From assembly GCF_016863175.1 (NCBI RefSeq), contig NZ_BOOJ01000083.1:1-38909 (forward strand): a stretch of DNA of 38,909 bases, written 5' to 3'. Below, one piece after another: positions 1 through 8,999 of this stretch. Position 1 is the stretch's first letter; the number at the start of each line of letters is the position of its first letter. The notes beneath the pieces are model-generated. The model worked only from the letters and a program-made list of their open reading frames with translations. It made no database searches and was not told the origin of the DNA. This DNA is from Paraplanobispora siamensis (lineage in GTDB: Bacteria; Actinomycetota; Actinomycetes; Streptosporangiales; Streptosporangiaceae). The position numbers and the translations under genes were made by a program.

Positions 1-854
1 GCGAAGCCGCCGACAGGCCGGAGGCCGAGTCGTCGATCAGGTGGACGGTCGAGCGCATGTGCTCGACGGCGGTGTTCAGTGCGCCGGCCATCTGGCCCAG
101 CTCGTCGTCGCTGCGCACCTCCGCCCGCAGCGTCAGGTCGCCGGCGGCGACGCCGTTCAGGGTGTCGCGGACCGTGGTCAGCTCGGCCACGATGCGCCTG
201 GTGACCACGAGACCGATGAACCCGGCGACCAGCAGCCCGGTCACCAGGAACAGCAGCATGGTCCGGTTGCCCGTGTCACGGGCGTCCTGGACGTCCTGGG
301 CCTGCTTCTCCGACAGGGCGGTGCGCGCGGCGGCCAGCGCGTCCAGCGCGTCGGCGCCCTTGCTCGTCAGCGGCTTGGCCTGCTCGGCGTAGACGGTGGC
401 CCAGGTCCCGGCGTCCCCCTTGTCCGACAGCGGCAGGAGCGTGCCCTCGTACAGGGCGCGGTACCGGGCCCAGACGGCCTCGAAGGCCTCCAGGCGCGGA
501 TCGGAGCCGGCGAGCTTCTTGTAGTCGGCCAGGTCCCGGGCGAGCTCGGCCTCGTCCTCCTTCAGGCCCTCCAGCCACGCCGCCTTCTGCTCGGCGTCCG
601 GTACGGCGGCGTGCGCCATCACGTTCATCCGGATCTTGATCTGCTGCTGGTGGGCGTGGCCGAGCTTCTTGCTGGCCACGACGCCGTCCGCATACAGCTG
701 AGCAGCCCGGTCGGCGGCCGAGGCCAGTTCGGCGCGCGCCACCAGGAACACCCCGAAGGTGACCGCCGCGAGCACTCCCAGAGACAGGAAGATCTTGGTG
801 CCGACCCGGCGGCCCCGGAGAAGGCCGTGAAGTGACGATCGCCTGTTTGCCATA
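1..854 (-). CDS. Methyl-accepting chemotaxis protein, 5' part (cut by window edge)
   Basis: Minus-strand reading frame of 284 codons, open to the left edge, starting at ATG 854-852 (MANRRSSLHG). A basic N-terminus is followed by a membrane segment (about residues 20-40), a helical extracellular region to about residue 194 that looks like a four-helix-bundle sensor, a second membrane segment (GLLVAGFIGLVV), and a HAMP domain (TRRIVAELTTVRDTLNG...DDELGQMAGALN). The frame ends just as the cytoplasmic signalling coiled coil should begin. Family knowledge: such receptors sense ligands outside and signal through CheW/CheA. No che genes are visible here. It has the same strand and follows the Tad operon by 136 bp, but could have its own promoter. 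The domain order resembles the complete receptor at 30.2-31.8 kb. Confidence 0.88.
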
Positions 855-990
855 GCCGGTGACTTTCTCGCGGGGCCTTCGGAATCGGGCCGTTTCCCGA
901 AGCTTCGGCACCCGCGAAGGGAATGTGAGGGAAGTCACCCTGCGAGGAAGCCGCCCCGCCAGGTCACCGGGCGGCGCGCCCGCGGGCCCG

Positions 991-1914
991 TCAGCTGCCC
1001 AGCAGCTCCATGATGCTCAGCGCGCCGGGGCCGATGATGATGACGAACAGGGCCGGGAAGAGGCAGAACAGCAGCGGGAACAGGATCTTGATGGGGACCT
1101 TCTGCGCGGCCTCCTCGGCGCGCTGGCGGCGGCGCAGGCGCATCTCCCTGGCCTGCTCGCGCAGCACGTTGGCGATCGGGATGCCCAGCTCGCTGGCCTG
1201 CACCACCGCCGAGGCGAAGCCGCGCAGCTCCATCACGGTCGTGCGCTCCGACATCGCCCGCAGGGCGTCGGTGCGGGGCTTGCCGAGCTGCATCTCGCGC
1301 AGCATCCGGGCGAACTCCCCCGCCATCGGCCCCTCGGCGTTGTGGCGGACCTGCGAGACGGCGGCGTCGAAGCCCAGACCGGCCTCCACGCTGACGGTGA
1401 GCATGTCGAGGATGTCCGGCAGCGTCTTGGCGATCTCCTGCTGGCGGCGCACACCGAGGTTGTAGATGAGCAGGTCCGGCAGGAAGAACCCGGCGGCGGC
1501 GCCCGCCGCGACGCCGAGCACCAGCAGGGCGCCGCCCAGGCCGGAGCCGTACAGCAGGCCGATGAGACCGCCCGCCAGCAGGCCGAGCCCCTTCATCTGC
1601 ATGACGCGCTCGACCGGCCACCTGGGCGGGTTGCCGGCGTAGGTGAGCGAGCGGTTCATCCGCGCGACCATGCCCGCGGGGGTCAGGCGGCGGGCGAGCC
1701 TGCCGAAACGGCCGGCCAGCGGGCGCAGCACGCGGTCGGCGAAGGACTCCTGGGGAGCTCGCTGTACGGCGCCGCCCGCGCCGTAGACGCGCTCGACGGC
1801 CTCCAGCCGCGCCGGCGCCACCCGGTGGCCGCGGCCCGCGGTCACCGCGCGCACGAGCAGCACGACGGCGGCCGACAGCGCCGTGAACCCTCCCGTCAGC
1901 AGCAACAGGCCCAT
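991..1914 (-). CDS. tadC: Tad pilus inner-membrane platform protein TadC
   Basis: 307 aa. A type II secretion F-domain protein of the TadC branch. It has an N-terminal membrane segment, a paired membrane region at about 110-150, a cytoplasmic T2SSF domain (ILDMLTVSVEAGLGFDAAVSQV ... ELGIPIANVLREQAREMR) and a C-terminal membrane hairpin (FPLLFCLFPALFVIIIG). With TadB it forms the platform on which the TadA ATPase drives pilus assembly. It starts 4 nt after the TadB-fusion stop, so the two are almost certainly co-transcribed and translationally coupled. It is the last gene of the Tad operon; the chemoreceptor follows. The length is normal for TadC. Confidence 0.93.
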   Translation of the reverse strand: MGLLLLTGGFTALSAAVVLLVRAVTAGRGHRVAPARLEAVERVYGAGGAVQRAPQESFADRVLRPLAGRFGRLARRLTPAGMVARMNRSLTYAGNPPRWPVERVMQMKGLGLLAGGLIGLLYGSGLGGALLVLGVAAGAAAGFFLPDLLIYNLGVRRQQEIAKTLPDILDMLTVSVEAGLGFDAAVSQVRHNAEGPMAGEFARMLREMQLGKPRTDALRAMSERTTVMELRGFASAVVQASELGIPIANVLREQAREMRLRRRQRAEEAAQKVPIKILFPLLFCLFPALFVIIIGPGALSIMELLGS

Positions 1915-1918
1915 CGGC

Positions 1919-3865
1919 TCACACCTCCACCTTGATCAGGCGGCTCATCCAGAAGGCCCCCGCCAGCACCAGCAGCACGGCCGCGCCCAGCATGACGATG
2001 CCCAGCGGCTCGGTGTACAGCGGGCGCACGTACTCCCCCCGGATGAGGAACATCCAGGCGCCGATGCCGATGGGCAGCGCGATCAGGACGTAAGCCGACA
2101 GGCGGCCCTCGGCGGTCAGGGCGCGCACGTGGCGGCGCAGGCGGGCCCGCTCGCGCATGGTGTCCACCGCGGTCGCCATGATCTCGGCCAGGTTCCCGCC
2201 GACCTCGCGCTGGATGCGGATGGCCATCACCAGCCACGACAGGTCCCGGCAGTCGGTGCGCTCGGCGGCCTTCTCCAGCGCGTCCTCCAGGTCGACGCCG
2301 ATCCTGGTCTCGGCCAGGGCCCGGCCGAACTCGGTGCTGATCGGCTCGGCGGACTCGCGTACCAGCGCGGCCAGCGCCTGCCCCAGGGAGAAACCGGAGC
2401 GCAGCGAGCCGACGACCAGCTGCAGCGAGTCCGGCAGTTGCTCGGCGAACCTGCGGGCGCGCCGGGCGGCGCGCCGGCGCCGGTAGAAGGCGCAGCCCGC
2501 CCAGGCCGAGGCCGGTCCCAGCAGGACCCCGGCGACCGGGGAGACCAGCAGGCCGAGCAGGACCGTCACGGCGAAGGACACGCCCAGCCGCAGCAGCGTC
2601 CACTCGTGCGGCAGCAGCCGCATCCCGGCCTGCTCCAGCTGGACGGTGATGCGCTCGTGCCGGCCCCGGGCGCGCACCACCTTGTCGGTGAGCGCGAGCG
2701 CGGCGCCCTGCACGCCCTGCACGGCGGCGCCCGGGCCGCCCTCGGGCGCGGCCCGGCGCAGCGCGAAGCGGTCCAGCTGGGCCAGGCGGCGGGAGTCCAG
2801 ACCCCGGCGGGGCCCGGCCAGGGCCGCGATCCCCAGCAGCAGAGCGCCCAGCAGAGCGCCGCCGCCCACCGGGTACAGCCAGCCCGGCGGCCCGCCGACC
2901 GTGACGGCGGCCGGGCCCGCGCCGGGGCCGGCGGCGCGCGGATCGGCGGCGAAGGCCACGGTCGTGGCGGCGTCGGCCGTCTCGCCGCCCGCCCGCACCT
3001 CGACGGTCATGCGCGTGCTGCGCCCCGCCAGCGTGGCGGGCACCCGTACGGTGACCCGCACCGGCGCGGAGAACGCGGCGGCCGCCGACAGGAACGCCTG
3101 GGCCAGTTCCTCGCCCTGGGTGGCGCGGCGGACCTGTCCGGTGCCGCTGTCGGCCAGGCGTCGCAGCGCCTCGGCGTCGGTCTTCTCGCCGAAGGCGACC
3201 ACGTCGAGCACCGCCGCCTCGCGCCGCAGGCGCATGGCCAGCAGGTCCAGGGAGGTGCCGGAGGAGGTGTCGGCGCCGTCCGACAGCACCAGCAGCCTGC
3301 GGTCCCCGGCCGGCTGCCGGGCCAGCACCGCCTGGCCCTCGGCGACGGCGTCGTACAGGGCGGTGCTGCCCTGCGCCCGCACGCCGCCCACCGCCGCGGC
3401 GAAGGCGCGCCGGTCGGCGGTGGGCTCCAGCAGCGTCTCGGCCTCATCGCCCACCCGGACCAGCCCGATGCGCACGTCGGCGGGCACCGCGGCGGCGTAG
3501 CGCAGCGCGGCGTCCTTGGCCTGGGCCAGCGGCTCGCCGTCCATCGAGACGCTGGCGTCGAAGACGATCACGACGGACCGCTCCGGGCCCCCGGCCGGCG
3601 AGCCGCCCGCGGCCGGCTCCACGGCCGCCGCCAGCGTCTCGTTCCCGGCCCGCACGGTGACCTGCGCCTTCTCCAGCAAGGCGCCCTCGGGCAGGTTGCG
3701 GGCGGTCAGGTAGAACTGCGCCTGCCCGGCGGTGACCCGCACGGCGCTGACGGCCGCCGACAACTCGTCGTCGAGGCGCGCCACCGCCGCCGCGGGGACC
3801 GCCACGGCGAGTGTCAGGACAGCCGTCAGCGCGGCCAGGACCGGGGCGGCGAAGCGGGACCTCAC
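1919..3865 (-). CDS. tadB: Secreted VWA domain fused to TadB platform protein
   Basis: 648 aa from a GTG at 3865-3863 that overlaps the tadA TGA (GTGA). This start gives a clear signal peptide (residues 1-28, LAALTAVLTLAVAVPAAAVA). A von Willebrand factor A domain follows, at about 97-270, with the MIDAS motif DASVS at 103-107 and a conserved SDGADTSSG segment. Next come a beta-rich stretch, a membrane segment at about 355-380 (PVGGGALLGALLLGIAALAG), then a normal TadB: two membrane segments, an F domain (LPDSLQLVVGSLRSGFSLGQAL ... REVGGNLAEIMATAVDTM) and C-terminal membrane helices. Ordinary TadB is about 300 aa, so the N-terminal half is extra. I infer that the outside VWA domain binds an adhesin, pilin or wall ligand. 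The frame is continuous through both halves. Confidence 0.92.
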   Translation of the reverse strand: MRSRFAAPVLAALTAVLTLAVAVPAAAVARLDDELSAAVSAVRVTAGQAQFYLTARNLPEGALLEKAQVTVRAGNETLAAAVEPAAGGSPAGGPERSVVIVFDASVSMDGEPLAQAKDAALRYAAAVPADVRIGLVRVGDEAETLLEPTADRRAFAAAVGGVRAQGSTALYDAVAEGQAVLARQPAGDRRLLVLSDGADTSSGTSLDLLAMRLRREAAVLDVVAFGEKTDAEALRRLADSGTGQVRRATQGEELAQAFLSAAAAFSAPVRVTVRVPATLAGRSTRMTVEVRAGGETADAATTVAFAADPRAAGPGAGPAAVTVGGPPGWLYPVGGGALLGALLLGIAALAGPRRGLDSRRLAQLDRFALRRAAPEGGPGAAVQGVQGAALALTDKVVRARGRHERITVQLEQAGMRLLPHEWTLLRLGVSFAVTVLLGLLVSPVAGVLLGPASAWAGCAFYRRRRAARRARRFAEQLPDSLQLVVGSLRSGFSLGQALAALVRESAEPISTEFGRALAETRIGVDLEDALEKAAERTDCRDLSWLVMAIRIQREVGGNLAEIMATAVDTMRERARLRRHVRALTAEGRLSAYVLIALPIGIGAWMFLIRGEYVRPLYTEPLGIVMLGAAVLLVLAGAFWMSRLIKVEV

Positions 3866-5277
3866 CAGGAACCGCCGAAGACGCCCGGCGGGACGGCGAC
3901 GCCCGCCTTGGCGATCTCGTCGAGGAACGCCGGTCGCAGGCCCGTGGGCACCAGCGTGCCCCGGTAGCGGCCGCTCTCGTCCATGCCGGCGCGGTAGTCG
4001 AAGACGAAGATGTCCTGGAGGGTGACCACCTCGCCCTCCATGCCGGTCACCTCGGTGACGTGGGTGATCCGGCGCACGCCGTCCTTCATCCGGGTGACCT
4101 GCACGATCACGTCGATGGCGGAGGCGATCTGCTCCCGGATGGCCCGCGCGGGCAGGTCCACCCCGGCCATCAGCACCATCGTCTCCAGGCGGGCCAGCGT
4201 GTCGCGCGGGGTGTTGGCGTGCACGGTGGTCAGCGAGCCGTCGTGACCGGTGTTCATGGCCTGGAGCATGTCCAGTGCGGCGCCGTCGCGGACCTCGCCG
4301 ACGACGATGCGGTCCGGGCGCATGCGCAGCGCGTTGCGGACCAGGTCGCGGATGGTGACCTCGCCCCGGCCCTCGGTGTTGGCCGGGCGCGACTCCAGGC
4401 GCAGCACGTGCTTCTGGCGCAGCTGCAGCTCGGCGGCGTCCTCGATGGTGACGATGCGCTCGCCGGAGGGCACGAAGCTCGACAGCACGTTGAGCGTGGT
4501 GGTCTTGCCCGAACCGGTGCCGCCGCTGATCACCATGTCCAGGCGGCCCCGCACGCACGCCTCCAGCACCTCGGCCACCGGCCGGGTCAGCGTGCCGAAG
4601 GAGATCAGGTCGTCGACGGTGTAGGGGTCCTTGGAGAACTTGCGGATGGTCAGCAGGGAGCCGTCCAGCGCGATGGGGGCGACCACGGCGTTGACCCGGC
4701 TGCCGTCGGGCAGGCGCGCGTCGACCATGGGGCTGGCCTCGTCGACGTGCCGGCCGACGCGGGAGACGATGCGGTCGATGACGCGCCGCAGGTGGGCGTC
4801 GTCGGCGAAGCGGGTCTCGACCTCCTCGATGCGCCCGGAGCGCTCCACGAAGATCAGTTCGGGGCCGTTGACCATGATCTCGCTGACGTCGGGGTCGCGC
4901 AGCAGCGGCTCCAGCGGGCCGTGGCCGAGGATGTCGTCGGCGACCTCGTCGGCGACGCGGGCCCGGTCGGCGGCCGTCAGCGGCGTCTCCTCGCCCGCCA
5001 GCACCTCGCCGATGGTCTCGCGCACCCGCCGCCGCAAATCGTCGTCGTCGGCGACCTCCTCGGCGTACATCTGGGGGCCCAGCACGTCCAGCAGAGCCTG
5101 GTGCACCCGGCGGCGCACCTCGGCCAGCGGATCGGCGGCCCGCACCGCCGTGGCGGTGCCGCTCTCGGCCGCCTCCGGGCCCGGCGCCGCCACTGCGCCG
5201 CCGGACGCGGTGCCGTGTACGGCGCCGGCCGGCACGGCGGCCGTGCGCCGCCGGGCGATCCGGTCGTTGAGTCCCAT
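3862..5277 (-). CDS. tadA: Tad pilus assembly ATPase TadA/CpaF
   Basis: 471 aa, start ATG 5277-5275 preceded by an AGGAAGGGGGA-like ribosome site. It is a GSPII_E/CpaF family secretion ATPase. The N-terminal domain (LAEVRRRVHQALLDVLG ... LLRDPDVSEIMVNGPELIFVE) is followed by Walker A GGTGSGKTT (about 252-260), an aspartate box (TIEDAAELQL), the Walker B region (RIVVGEVRDGAALDML) and a histidine box (NTGHDGSLTTVHAN). It powers Flp pilin polymerisation from the cytoplasmic face of the membrane. Residues 11-50 are a low-complexity Ala/Gly/Pro linker. Its TGA overlaps the GTG of the downstream VWA-TadB gene, indicating translational coupling. Confidence 0.95.
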   Translation of the reverse strand: MGLNDRIARRRTAAVPAGAVHGTASGGAVAAPGPEAAESGTATAVRAADPLAEVRRRVHQALLDVLGPQMYAEEVADDDDLRRRVRETIGEVLAGEETPLTAADRARVADEVADDILGHGPLEPLLRDPDVSEIMVNGPELIFVERSGRIEEVETRFADDAHLRRVIDRIVSRVGRHVDEASPMVDARLPDGSRVNAVVAPIALDGSLLTIRKFSKDPYTVDDLISFGTLTRPVAEVLEACVRGRLDMVISGGTGSGKTTTLNVLSSFVPSGERIVTIEDAAELQLRQKHVLRLESRPANTEGRGEVTIRDLVRNALRMRPDRIVVGEVRDGAALDMLQAMNTGHDGSLTTVHANTPRDTLARLETMVLMAGVDLPARAIREQIASAIDVIVQVTRMKDGVRRITHVTEVTGMEGEVVTLQDIFVFDYRAGMDESGRYRGTLVPTGLRPAFLDEIAKAGVAVPPGVFGGSW

Positions 5278-5345
5278 CGCTGTCAGTCCCCCTTCCTGTC
5301 GCCGCATCGCACTGCGACCGCCCCGTGTCCGCCCGTCATCGCCCC

Positions 5346-6560
5346 TCAGCCCTTCCGGCGCAGCAGCCCGCGGCGGCCGCGCTCGCGGGCGGGCAGGCCG
5401 GGCGGGGCCGCCAGGTGCCGGACCGCGATGTCGGCGATGGCGCGGCTGACCGGGTGGGCCGGGTCGGCGGCCGCCAGCGGCACGCCCCGGTTCAGCGACA
5501 GCGGCACGTCGGCGCTGGAGGGGATGTGCGCGTGCGGCGGCACCCGCAGCACCCGCTCCACGTCCTGTGGGGTCAGCCCGACCGGGGAACCGGAGCGGTT
5601 GAGCGTCACGATGCGCCGGTCGGCGGGGTGGCCGAGCAGGTCGAGCGTCTCCAGCGCGATGCGGGTGTTCTTCAGCGTCAGCACGTCGGGCGCGGCCAGC
5701 ACCACGAAGTGGTCGGTGACGTCCAGCGCGGCCAGCGCCGGGTCGGAGAAGTGCGGCGGGGTGTCCACCACCACGTAGTCGAACATCTCCCTGGCCAGGC
5801 GCAGCACCTCGGCCACCAGCGGGCCGCCGATCTGCTCGCCGTCGGTCGGCCGCACCGGCGCCAGCAGCGTGTCCAGGCCGGGCCGGTACGGCGTCAGCAG
5901 CGAGCGCAGGCCGGTCTCGTCGAGCCGATCGGCCATCGTGATGGCGTCGGCCAGCCCGCGCTCGGGCGTCAGCTGCAGCGCGATGGCCACATCGCCGAAC
6001 TCCACGTCCAGGTCCACCAGCAGGACCCGGCGCTGCCCGCCGGCGGCCAGCGCCACCGCCAGGTTCGTGGCGATCGTGGTCTTGCCGCAGCCGCCCTTGG
6101 TGGCCACGACCGTGACGATCCGGCCGGGCAGGCGGGGCGGCTGCCCGCCGTGGGAGGGCTGCTCGCCGTACACGCCCGGCATCTCCTGCGGGGCGGCCAG
6201 CTGCCGGGAGACCTCCAGCGAGCGCCCGCACGCCTCCAGTACGGCGCGCGGGTCGCCCGGGTCGGCGACCTCCCTGATCCCGGCCCGCATCGCCTCGCGC
6301 AGCAGGTCCGCGCCGGCCTCGGCGCTCAGCAGCACGACGCCGGTCGCGGGACGGCGCAGCCGCTGCTCGGCGGCGAAGGCCACGGCGTCGGCGGGGGCGG
6401 CGCCGGGGCCGAAGACCACCAGCGGCTCACCGGGGTCGGCGGCCAGGAGCGCGGCCAGCCCCGCGGGGTCGGCCGCGGTCCGGACCGCGTGGCCCGCCTG
6501 CCCCAGGAGTGCGGCGAGCTCGGCGGCCGCCGCGGGCCACGGTTCGTACAGGACGGTCAT
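5346..6560 (-). CDS. CpaE/TadZ-like pilus localisation ATPase
   Basis: 404 aa, ATG at 6560-6558. A GTG one codon upstream is less likely because the AAGGAGG site would then be only about 2 nt away. The N-terminal 110 residues form a receiver-like fold lacking the phosphorylation site, as is usual in CpaE. A MinD/ParA-type ATPase follows, with a deviant Walker A KGGCGKTT at about 155-162, a switch region LVDLDVEFGDVAIAL and Walker B VVVDTPPHFSD. Family role: positions the Tad machine and recruits TadA. It lies between cpaB and tadA with gaps of 63 and 68 nt. It is not a plasmid ParA: there is no ParB partner beside it and the receiver-like N-terminus is diagnostic. Confidence 0.9.
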   Translation of the reverse strand: MTVLYEPWPAAAAELAALLGQAGHAVRTAADPAGLAALLAADPGEPLVVFGPGAAPADAVAFAAEQRLRRPATGVVLLSAEAGADLLREAMRAGIREVADPGDPRAVLEACGRSLEVSRQLAAPQEMPGVYGEQPSHGGQPPRLPGRIVTVVATKGGCGKTTIATNLAVALAAGGQRRVLLVDLDVEFGDVAIALQLTPERGLADAITMADRLDETGLRSLLTPYRPGLDTLLAPVRPTDGEQIGGPLVAEVLRLAREMFDYVVVDTPPHFSDPALAALDVTDHFVVLAAPDVLTLKNTRIALETLDLLGHPADRRIVTLNRSGSPVGLTPQDVERVLRVPPHAHIPSSADVPLSLNRGVPLAAADPAHPVSRAIADIAVRHLAAPPGLPARERGRRGLLRRKG

Positions 6561-6623
6561 CACCGCCTCCTTCCAGTCGTCACGGCCCCCGGCCGGGGGC
6601 CCTGCGGTGCCCTGTCCCGCCGC

Positions 6624-7409
6624 TCAGCGGAACAGGGAGTGGTTGTCGACGCCGGGGCCGGGCGCCACGTCGCTGGTGTCGGTCAGCAGGCCGAGGTAGA
6701 GGGTGCCGGTCTGGGCGGCGTGCACCAGGCGTTCGGCCTCGTCCTGGTTGACGGCCACGGTGACCAGCATCGTGCGCTCCTGCTGCTGTTCCTGCTCGGC
6801 CTCGGCCGCCTCGGCGCTGCCGGCGGGCAGCGCGCGGCGCGGCCCCACCGCGAGCACCTGCACGCGCGGCAGCAGCACCCGGGTGGCCCGGTTGGTCTCG
6901 GGGCTCTCGGCGAGCCGGTCGCCGGAGGGCACGCCGTCGCGGCCCTTGAGCACGTTGAAGGTGTCGAAGACGGTCACCTGCGTGTCGGGGCGCACGTAGC
7001 CGGCGACGTCGGCCGCGGCGGTCATCTCCACCGCGATCGCCATCTTGCCCTCGGGGATCGTCAGCCCCCCGGTGCTCTGCTGCGGCTGGGCGAACATGCC
7101 GCGCAGCAGCAGCTGGCGCGGCTGCAGCTCGGCGGTCAGGGCCAGCTGCTCCAGCGCGGCGTCGACGGCGCTCAGCGCGTCGGCGGGGACGGTCTCGGCG
7201 GGCATGCGCACCAGCTCGGCCAGTCCCCGGGCGCGGACCTGCTCGCCGGTGGTCCCGGCCGGGATGCGTTCCTTGGCCACCAGCACGCCGACGGCCTTCT
7301 TGCCCTCCAGCGCCCGGGACTCGGCTCCGGAGACGTAGACCAGCACCGCCGCGATCCCGGCCAGGCCCAGGACCAGGGCGGCCAGCAGCGTGAATATGCG
7401 CGACTTCAA
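6624..7409 (-). CDS. cpaB: Flp pilus assembly protein CpaB/RcpC (SAF domain)
   Basis: 261 aa from a TTG start at 7409, supported by a GGGGGAG ribosome site 5 nt upstream. It has a single N-terminal membrane anchor (FTLLAALVLGLAGIAAVLVYV), a SAF-like domain (VLVAKERIPAGTTGEQVRARGLAELVRMP), then a CpaB C-terminal domain (MAIAVEMTAAADVAGYVRPDTQVTVFDTF ... MLVTVAVNQDEAERLVHAAQTGTLYLGL). A glutamate/glutamine-rich insert near residues 205-215 (AEAEQEQQQER) is unusual. In Gram-negatives CpaB sits near the secretin; here, without a secretin, it probably acts outside the membrane near the cell wall. It is 9 nt downstream of the TadG-like gene. Confidence 0.9.
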   Translation of the reverse strand: MKSRIFTLLAALVLGLAGIAAVLVYVSGAESRALEGKKAVGVLVAKERIPAGTTGEQVRARGLAELVRMPAETVPADALSAVDAALEQLALTAELQPRQLLLRGMFAQPQQSTGGLTIPEGKMAIAVEMTAAADVAGYVRPDTQVTVFDTFNVLKGRDGVPSGDRLAESPETNRATRVLLPRVQVLAVGPRRALPAGSAEAAEAEQEQQQERTMLVTVAVNQDEAERLVHAAQTGTLYLGLLTDTSDVAPGPGVDNHSLFR

Positions 7410-7418
7410 TGTCTCCCC

Positions 7419-8564
7419 CTAACCGATCAGAGTCACGATGGACGCGCCCAGGTCCGGGCCGCCGATCGTGCCCTTCACCGGGATGAGGGCGCGGGTGAAG
7501 TAGCCGTAGACGCACTTGTCCGATCCCGAGCAGTACCGCCTGCCGGTCAGCGACGAAGCCTCGGAGAACCCGGGCAGGGCGTAACCGGTGATGACGAACG
7601 GGGCGAAGCCCTCGATCGTGTAGACCGTGTTCTGGCCGGTGCCCGCCACCGCCCGGAAGATCGGCAGGTAGGTCAGGGCCCCGTCCCCGCGCAGGTCCGC
7701 CAGGACCTCCTGGCACTCCTGGGAGGCCGAGACCCCCGGGTCGCCGCCGTAGGTGCCGTCGGCCTCGACCATCACCGAGCAGCTGTCGTCGAGGTCGTCC
7801 AGCCAGCCGAACCCGCCGGGGTTGTCGCCGCCGGAGCCGCGGGTGGTGCAGTGCCTGGCCGTGGTGGTGTGCAGGTAGAGCGCGACCTCGGCCGAGGCGG
7901 GCGCGGCCGCGGGCGGCGCCGGCGCGAACGCCGTGCCCTCCGCGGTGGCCTGGCGCCACTCGCACAGCGAGACGGTCAGCCCCAGGCCCCTGGCCCGCAG
8001 CGGCGGCCCCCAGGCGGCGCGGGCGCAGGCCCGCACCTCGGCCCCGGCGTAGTCGTCGCGGCCCAGCAGCGTCTGGGCCAGGATCGGCGGCAGCAGCGTG
8101 CTGCCGTCGGGCCTGCGTGACAGGGTGCGCGCCTCCACGTAGACGGAGGTGGCCGGGGGATCGCCGATGCAGGCGGTCAGGTTGGTCGCCGGGGGCGGGC
8201 AGCCGGGCAGGCCGCCGGCGGTGCGCCCGCACAGCGTCTCCACCGCCGAGGTCCCGTCCTTGGCGTTGACGTCGGCGTAGCGCCGCGCCGTGGCCAGCGG
8301 CGCCGTACCGCACCGGCCGGCGTCGCGGGCGCACTGCTCGGCCACCGCCACGGCGGCCGCGTCGGCGCCGCTCTGCAGTTCCTCGCGCTCGGCGTACAGC
8401 CGGCCGACGTCGATGGCCAGGGCGCCCATGCCCAGCAGCACCCCGCCCGCCAGCAGCACGCAGACGAGCACGGCGATGCCGCCCTCGTCCCCGCCGCGCC
8501 ACCGCGCGCGAAGGCCCCGCAGGAGCCGCCGTGGCCGGATGCGGGGCCGCCTCAGCCCAGACAC
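7419..8564 (-). CDS. TadG-like pilus assembly / pseudopilin-like protein
   Basis: 381 aa, GTG start at 8564, overlapping the tadE 3' end by 13 nt. A basic N-terminus (RRPRIRPRRLLRGLRARWRG) precedes a TadE/TadG-type membrane helix (GGIAVLVCVLLAGGVLLGMGALAIDVGRLYAEREELQSGADAAA), the signature of TadG-like Flp pilus proteins. The extracellular remainder is cysteine-containing (at least ten Cys, probably disulfides) and does not resemble a known enzyme. It probably contributes to pilus initiation or stabilisation at the surface. Actinobacterial Tad operons commonly carry such a gene after tadE. The C-terminal about 300 residues are not recognised. Confidence 0.85.
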   Translation of the reverse strand: MSGLRRPRIRPRRLLRGLRARWRGGDEGGIAVLVCVLLAGGVLLGMGALAIDVGRLYAEREELQSGADAAAVAVAEQCARDAGRCGTAPLATARRYADVNAKDGTSAVETLCGRTAGGLPGCPPPATNLTACIGDPPATSVYVEARTLSRRPDGSTLLPPILAQTLLGRDDYAGAEVRACARAAWGPPLRARGLGLTVSLCEWRQATAEGTAFAPAPPAAAPASAEVALYLHTTTARHCTTRGSGGDNPGGFGWLDDLDDSCSVMVEADGTYGGDPGVSASQECQEVLADLRGDGALTYLPIFRAVAGTGQNTVYTIEGFAPFVITGYALPGFSEASSLTGRRYCSGSDKCVYGYFTRALIPVKGTIGGPDLGASIVTLIG

Positions 8565-8995
8565 GGCATGACCCCCCTGCCGGAGAGGGTGATCGGCCCG
8601 TCCAGGCCGCCGCCGAACAGCGCGGCCAGGCCGGCCACCGGCGTGATGAACTCGAATGAGTACCTGACCTCGACGACAGCGTCGGCGCCGGGGTCAGGGG
8701 CCGAGGGGCAGGAGGTGACGGTGCTGGAGACCGGGGACAGTCCCTGCATGACCGAGGCCACCCGGGGCGCGGCCAGATGCCCGAGCGCGACGGCCCTGGC
8801 GCCTTCCCGGGCCGCCTCGGTGAGCGTGATCTGCGCGTTGAACATGCGCCCGAAGTCGATGATCGCGAACAGGAGGAAGACGATCACGGGGAGCATGAGC
8901 GCCGTCTCCACCGAGGCGGCGCCCCGGTCCCCCGCGCGCCGGCCCGGAAGCGTCGCCGTACGCTCCGGCTGCGCGCGAGCGCCCAGCCGGAGCAC
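8552..8995 (-). CDS. tadE: TadE family pseudopilin
   Basis: 147 aa, GTG start at 8995, 4 nt after the pilin stop. No clear ribosome site is visible, so it is probably coupled to pilin translation. The segment GDRGAASVETALMLPVIVFLLFAIIDFGRMFNAQITLTEAAREGARAVAL is the canonical TadE-like motif: a prepilin-like E in a hydrophobic helix followed by the conserved EAAREGAR. The remainder is a small extracellular domain. Family role: minor pseudopilin processed by prepilin peptidase and needed for Flp fibre formation. No prepilin peptidase gene (tadV/cpaA) is present in the window. Confidence 0.92.
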   Translation of the reverse strand: MLRLGARAQPERTATLPGRRAGDRGAASVETALMLPVIVFLLFAIIDFGRMFNAQITLTEAAREGARAVALGHLAAPRVASVMQGLSPVSSTVTSCPSAPDPGADAVVEVRYSFEFITPVAGLAALFGGGLDGPITLSGRGVMPCLG

Positions 8996-8999
8996 GCGA

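Noticed and set aside
897-908. CCGAAGCTTCGG palindrome upstream of the left-edge chemoreceptor
   Set aside because: A 12-bp dyad is not rare at this base composition, and nothing else supports an operator.
1883-3967. Long plus-strand open frame of 694 codons across the Tad genes
   Set aside because: It is the antisense shadow of tadB/tadC in very GC-rich DNA: composition is dominated by G, Q, H, R and A, no domain is recognisable, and the opposite strand carries clear family motifs.
4559-6231. N-terminal extension of the tadA frame to 6231
   Set aside because: Upstream residues are the out-of-frame reading of cpaE; ATG 5277 has a good ribosome site and gives the normal CpaF length.
5346-6560. 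Second plasmid-type ParA
   Set aside because: The receiver-like N-terminus and position between cpaB and tadA identify it as CpaE/TadZ of the pilus system.
5325-8120. Plus-strand open frame of 931 codons
   Set aside because: Antisense shadow of cpaE, cpaB and the TadG-like gene; no start context or motifs, repetitive Gly/Gln/Val/Arg composition.
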